A stretch of 26,144 nucleotides of DNA from RGZA01 sp964568585. GTDB taxonomy: Bacteria > Pseudomonadota > Alphaproteobacteria > UBA9219 > RGZA01. The position numbers and the translations under genes were made by a program. The notes under the pieces were generated by a model. It was not told the DNA's origin. It made no database searches and saw only the letters and a program-made list of their open reading frames with translations. The DNA lies in contig CAZMQI010000027.1 in assembly GCA_964568585.1 (NCBI GenBank), positions 1-26,144 on the forward strand, written 5' to 3'. How positions within the stretch are numbered: position 1 is the first letter of the stretch; each line of letters begins with the position of its first letter. Positions 23,491-26,144 of this stretch are shown one piece after another.

Positions 23491-24525
23491 CTACAGCAAG
23501 CGGCGTAGCGCCTGCAAGACTGTGAAGCGCGCCGCCAGTAAACAAAAGAGAACGGAGGCGCAAAACAGAATGCCCCATTCAAGAATAAGCGCGACCCAGT
23601 CGAAAAAGCCAATATCGAAATTGGGAAATAGCGAGAAATCGATACCCGCCGCACTTCGCACGACCAGAATAAGTGTTACGAACAGAAATGCCAATGCAAC
23701 CGAACATGAAACGAGCATCAGGCGCAGAATGCTCATGCCGGTATGTTGGGCAATCGCATTATCTTCCGCGCCAATCAAATGCAGAATTTCAATCATGTCG
23801 CGGTTCATATAGAACGTCGCCTGCGCCGAAAAATACGCGCTGAGGATTAGTGCACCGATGCTGACGATGATGATGGTCAGCGAAATGTTACGCATGCTTT
23901 GGCCAAAGGCAATCAATTGCCCCAAGAAACGGCCATGATCATCGAGCATGCTGCCCGGCACTTCATTGACGATGCGGTTCAACGCGTTTTTGTCGATGGT
24001 CGCTTTGGGATCAAGCTGGACATCCAGTAACAGCGGCAAAGGCAAGCCATCCAGCGTGATTTTTTCACCAAGCCAAGGTTTGAGCAGATCACGCATATGT
24101 GCAAGTGGCACAGGCTCGGCCTTCGTTACGCCAGGCAATTTCCGTAAGTTGGTTTGCAGGATTTTCAAACGTTCCTCCGCGCTCTTCCAATCCTTTTGTT
24201 CGGATGTTGCGGCCAGCACTTCCACGGTCATTGATGAACGAATACCGGTATCCATGCCGTCTGCTGCATGACCCAGAATGAAATTGCCGAGCAAGGCGAG
24301 TGCGGAGACGTATAATAGTGTGGCGAGCAGTATGGCGAGCGCTACCGACATCTTGCGATCGTTATTAGGCAGTTGCACCGCCATGGGTTTACGCATGATG
24401 CCTTGCAGGCTTTGGCGGATATCGGTCAATTTATGTTGCCAGCCCAAAAACCAATGCGCCCACGGGGTCTGCGGATGGTTATCAGTTACTTCAACAATAG
24501 AGGTGACGGGTTCGCGCGTGAGCAT
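23491..24525 (-). CDS. ftsX: Cell-division ABC transporter permease FtsX
   Basis: A 344-residue inner-membrane protein. It has a cytoplasmic N-terminal tail of ~58 residues, the first membrane helix at ~60-85, a periplasmic loop of ~130 residues, then three helices (~212-237, ~265-290, ~308-335), the four-helix FtsX layout. With FtsE it controls peptidoglycan hydrolases during division. The helix 2-3 loop carries RDMIEILHLIGAEDNAIA, the usual coupling region for FtsE. Unusually, ftsX does not follow ftsE directly: 471 bp and an opposite-strand gene lie between. No clear Shine-Dalgarno is seen, so the start is moderately sure. Confidence 0.93.
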   Translation of the reverse strand: MLTREPVTSIVEVTDNHPQTPWAHWFLGWQHKLTDIRQSLQGIMRKPMAVQLPNNDRKMSVALAILLATLLYVSALALLGNFILGHAADGMDTGIRSSMTVEVLAATSEQKDWKSAEERLKILQTNLRKLPGVTKAEPVPLAHMRDLLKPWLGEKITLDGLPLPLLLDVQLDPKATIDKNALNRIVNEVPGSMLDDHGRFLGQLIAFGQSMRNISLTIIIVSIGALILSAYFSAQATFYMNRDMIEILHLIGAEDNAIAQHTGMSILRLMLVSCSVALAFLFVTLILVVRSAAGIDFSLFPNFDIGFFDWVALILEWGILFCASVLFCLLAARFTVLQALRRLL

Positions 24526-24677
24526 ACAAAACAGACTATCTAAAAGTACAGGAACTACTGAAAATCTGCATTATTTAGCAGGAGACAACAGAGTTTACCA
24601 ATTCTTAAGTACACATTTTAGTTCTTTATTAGTCTTAAGTCACTATTGTTCTAGTGTTGAATTTGAGAGGAGACCTT

Positions 24678-24944
24678 ATGACAGAAAAATACCAAAGCTA
24701 TATCAAAGCACGCGATGGCTTGATAGACAGTCTAGGCAGTTCGACAACGCTTAGCTCTGATAAGGTTTTACCAGCCATAAACGCATTTTTCGACAGAGGG
24801 CAGGAAGCTAACCCAAATACGCTATTAAATACCGTTGGGCGGGGTGCGGCACTTGCAGGTGGCGCGGTCATTGGTATCCCGCTTGCGGCTGCTAAAGATA
24901 TTGTTGGGCTTAGCGGTGCTATTGTTTCTAGAATGATGAGATAG
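24678..24944 (+). CDS. Small Gly-zipper-like membrane protein between ftsE and ftsX
   Basis: An 88-residue protein with GAGGAG seven bases before the ATG, the best ribosome site of the small genes here. The first 50 residues are polar (YQSYIKARDGLIDSLGSS, then AINAFFDRGQEAN). Residues ~53-84 are hydrophobic with spaced small residues (GRGAALAGGAVIGIPLAAAKDIVGLSGAIV), like a glycine-zipper helix pair. No family was recognised. It lies antiparallel between two genes that are normally adjacent, so it looks like a later insertion. A toxin-like or stress-induced membrane peptide is possible but unproven. A hairpin follows at 24951. Confidence 0.72.
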   Translation: MTEKYQSYIKARDGLIDSLGSSTTLSSDKVLPAINAFFDRGQEANPNTLLNTVGRGAALAGGAVIGIPLAAAKDIVGLSGAIVSRMMR

Positions 24945-24950
24945 GTAGCC

Positions 24951-24972
24951 ATGCGTGGGTTCTCCCACGCAT
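24951..24972. terminator. Hairpin between the small gene and ftsE
   Basis: ATGCGTGGG TTCT CCCACGCAT is a perfect 9-bp stem with a tetraloop, six bases after the small gene's stop. On the plus strand ATAAAAAAATT follows, not T, so it is not a canonical intrinsic terminator in either direction, but it may shield both convergent 3' ends. Confidence 0.55.
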
Positions 24973-24996
24973 ATAAAAAAATTACCTAATAATTGG

Positions 24997-25665
24997 CTAT
25001 TGAGATTTGTGCACCATCAATTGCCCATGCTGCAAATGCAGGCAGGGCTTGTCCATTTTTTCAATCAATTGGCGGTTATGGGTGGCAATCACCACGGTGG
25101 TGCCGAGCTTATTGAGTTCCATGAATAAATGCATCAACCTGAAGCCTGTTTCATCATCGACATTTCCGGTGGGTTCATCGGCCAATAATAAACGCGGACG
25201 GTTGATGACGGCCCGCGCAATCGCAATGCGTTGTTGTTGCCCACCCGATAATTCGGATGGCTTTGCCATGATATGATCGCCAAGCCCGACCCAGCGTAAA
25301 AGCTCACCGACATAGGAACGAATTTCACTTTCGCCGACCCCGCCAGCGATACGCAAGGGTAGGGCAACGTTATCCAGTGCAGAGAGATGATCGAGTAGAT
25401 GGAAATCCTGAAATACAACGCCGATACGGCGGCGCAGACTTGGTAGATCGCCACGGCTCAGCTCATCGACCTTTTTATCGAACAACACCACATGACCCGA
25501 GGATGGTTTCGCGCCCAGATACATGAGGCGCAGCAGACTGGATTTCCCCGCACCCGAAGCGCCTGTTAAAAAATAGAACGAGCCAGCATTGAGCTCGAAG
25601 GAAATGTCCTTGAGGACTTCCGGGCCGGAATTGTAATGCAGGCTAACATTTTCGAAGCGAATCAC
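24997..25665 (-). CDS. ftsE: Cell-division ABC transporter ATPase FtsE
   Basis: A 222-residue ABC ATPase of normal FtsE length. Walker A is GASGAGKSS (35-43), the Q-loop VFQDFHLLDH, the signature LSGGQQQR, Walker B LLLADEPTG, and the switch His is in ATHNRQL. FtsE sits under FtsX at the inner membrane and drives septal peptidoglycan hydrolase activation with ATP. It is divergent from the MJ0042 gene and separated from ftsX by the small plus-strand gene, so coordinated expression must come from read-through across ~470 bp or from a second promoter. Confidence 0.96.
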   Translation of the reverse strand: MIRFENVSLHYNSGPEVLKDISFELNAGSFYFLTGASGAGKSSLLRLMYLGAKPSSGHVVLFDKKVDELSRGDLPSLRRRIGVVFQDFHLLDHLSALDNVALPLRIAGGVGESEIRSYVGELLRWVGLGDHIMAKPSELSGGQQQRIAIARAVINRPRLLLADEPTGNVDDETGFRLMHLFMELNKLGTTVVIATHNRQLIEKMDKPCLHLQHGQLMVHKSQ

Positions 25666-25848
25666 TTGCGTGGGCCTTAGTCAATAATGGGACAGGTGGG
25701 AGTGAGGCGTTGAAATAGATGGGGGCAACATAGGGACAAATCAGCTGGTACTCTATCCAATTCTTGTCTTTATATGAATAGAAATTTAATATCGAAGCGT
25801 CCTTGCCTCATTTTGACTCAAATTGTGAACCCCCTGATTATCGTTTAG

Positions 25849-26144
25849 ATGATACTGACCTGCCCATCATGCGCTGCCCAATTCAATGTTAACCCGAATG
25901 CACTCGGGGAAACGGGCCGCACCGTGCGTTGTGGAAAATGTAAACATCAATGGCATGCCAATCGTCCGCTCATCACGCTTCCAGCAGATGATTTGAAATT
26001 TGCAGCGACTGCTACTTCATCAGGCGGCGTTTCGTCATCCGATGTGTCGCAAGATCCGCCCCCCGTTTCCGGCGTGACACAAAACACAATTTCCCAAGAT
26101 AAGTTTTATAGCGGCCGTACAAGCATTGAGGGTGACAACGAACC
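25849..26144 (+). CDS. MJ0042-type zinc-finger protein (cut by window end)
   Basis: The frame is open to the end of the window (98 full codons seen). The start MILTCPSCAAQFNV, followed by GRTVRCGKCKHQW, is the MJ0042/zinc-ribbon pattern: CxxC, about 20 residues, CxxC, binding one zinc. In alphaproteobacteria this domain heads proteins with a later membrane helix and a DUF3426-like domain; that part would lie beyond the window. The following region is Ser/Thr/Pro-rich and disordered. It is divergent from ftsE across a 183-bp promoter region. No strong Shine-Dalgarno is visible. Confidence 0.85.
   Translation, partial: MILTCPSCAAQFNVNPNALGETGRTVRCGKCKHQWHANRPLITLPADDLKFAATATSSGGVSSSDVSQDPPPVSGVTQNTISQDKFYSGRTSIEGDNE

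Overview
The window looks like chromosomal DNA of an alphaproteobacterium with moderate GC content (high 40s percent by eye). The evidence is a Usg-family protein, a groESL operon under a CIRCE operator, the gene order ftsE, ftsX, ydcF-like, plsC next to a divergent MJ0042 zinc-finger gene, and an alphaproteobacterial L28. A Micavibrio-like or other early-branching lineage is possible, but that is a guess. I found no tRNA, rRNA, CRISPR array, insertion sequence or phage module.

Layout. 1-4.9 kb: a P-loop kinase-like gene converges on a long, mostly disordered protein with a conserved internal segment. Divergent from that is an orphan winged-helix regulator, then a DUF882 (M15-type) lipoprotein and a lone type IV prepilin. 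5-6.6 kb: rpmB and a very divergent tgt, probably one leftward operon. 6.7-8.7 kb: an FkbM-type methyltransferase coupled to an MFS exporter. 8.7-11.1 kb: three leftward genes of unknown function, the first separated from the others by a strong terminator. 11.4-13.6 kb: groES-groEL with promoter, CIRCE and terminator. 13.7-17.3 kb: three uncharacterised genes, one with Sel1 repeats and one with a faint resemblance to the EreA/ChaN/TraB fold. 17.4-19.9 kb: a 15-residue lysine-rich micro-ORF facing the terminator of a secreted S8 protease with a probable C-terminal beta-barrel. 20.3-22 kb: an unknown gene, a DUF1993 gene, a 121-bp hairpin-forming element and usg. 22-26.1 kb: the envelope cluster ftsE, ftsX, ydcF-like, plsC, with a small antiparallel gene wedged between ftsE and ftsX, and the start of the MJ0042 gene.

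The best-supported novelty is the tRNA-guanine transglycosylase. It keeps the catalytic residues. Its substrate-pocket loop and a roughly 12-residue insertion resemble queuine-using (chlamydial and eukaryotic) enzymes rather than preQ1-using bacterial ones, and the three zinc-binding cysteines are replaced. Next are the 121-bp inverted-repeat element, the gene between ftsE and ftsX, and the micro-ORF. Many genes here are unknowns; most functions rest on motifs read by eye, without any database search.
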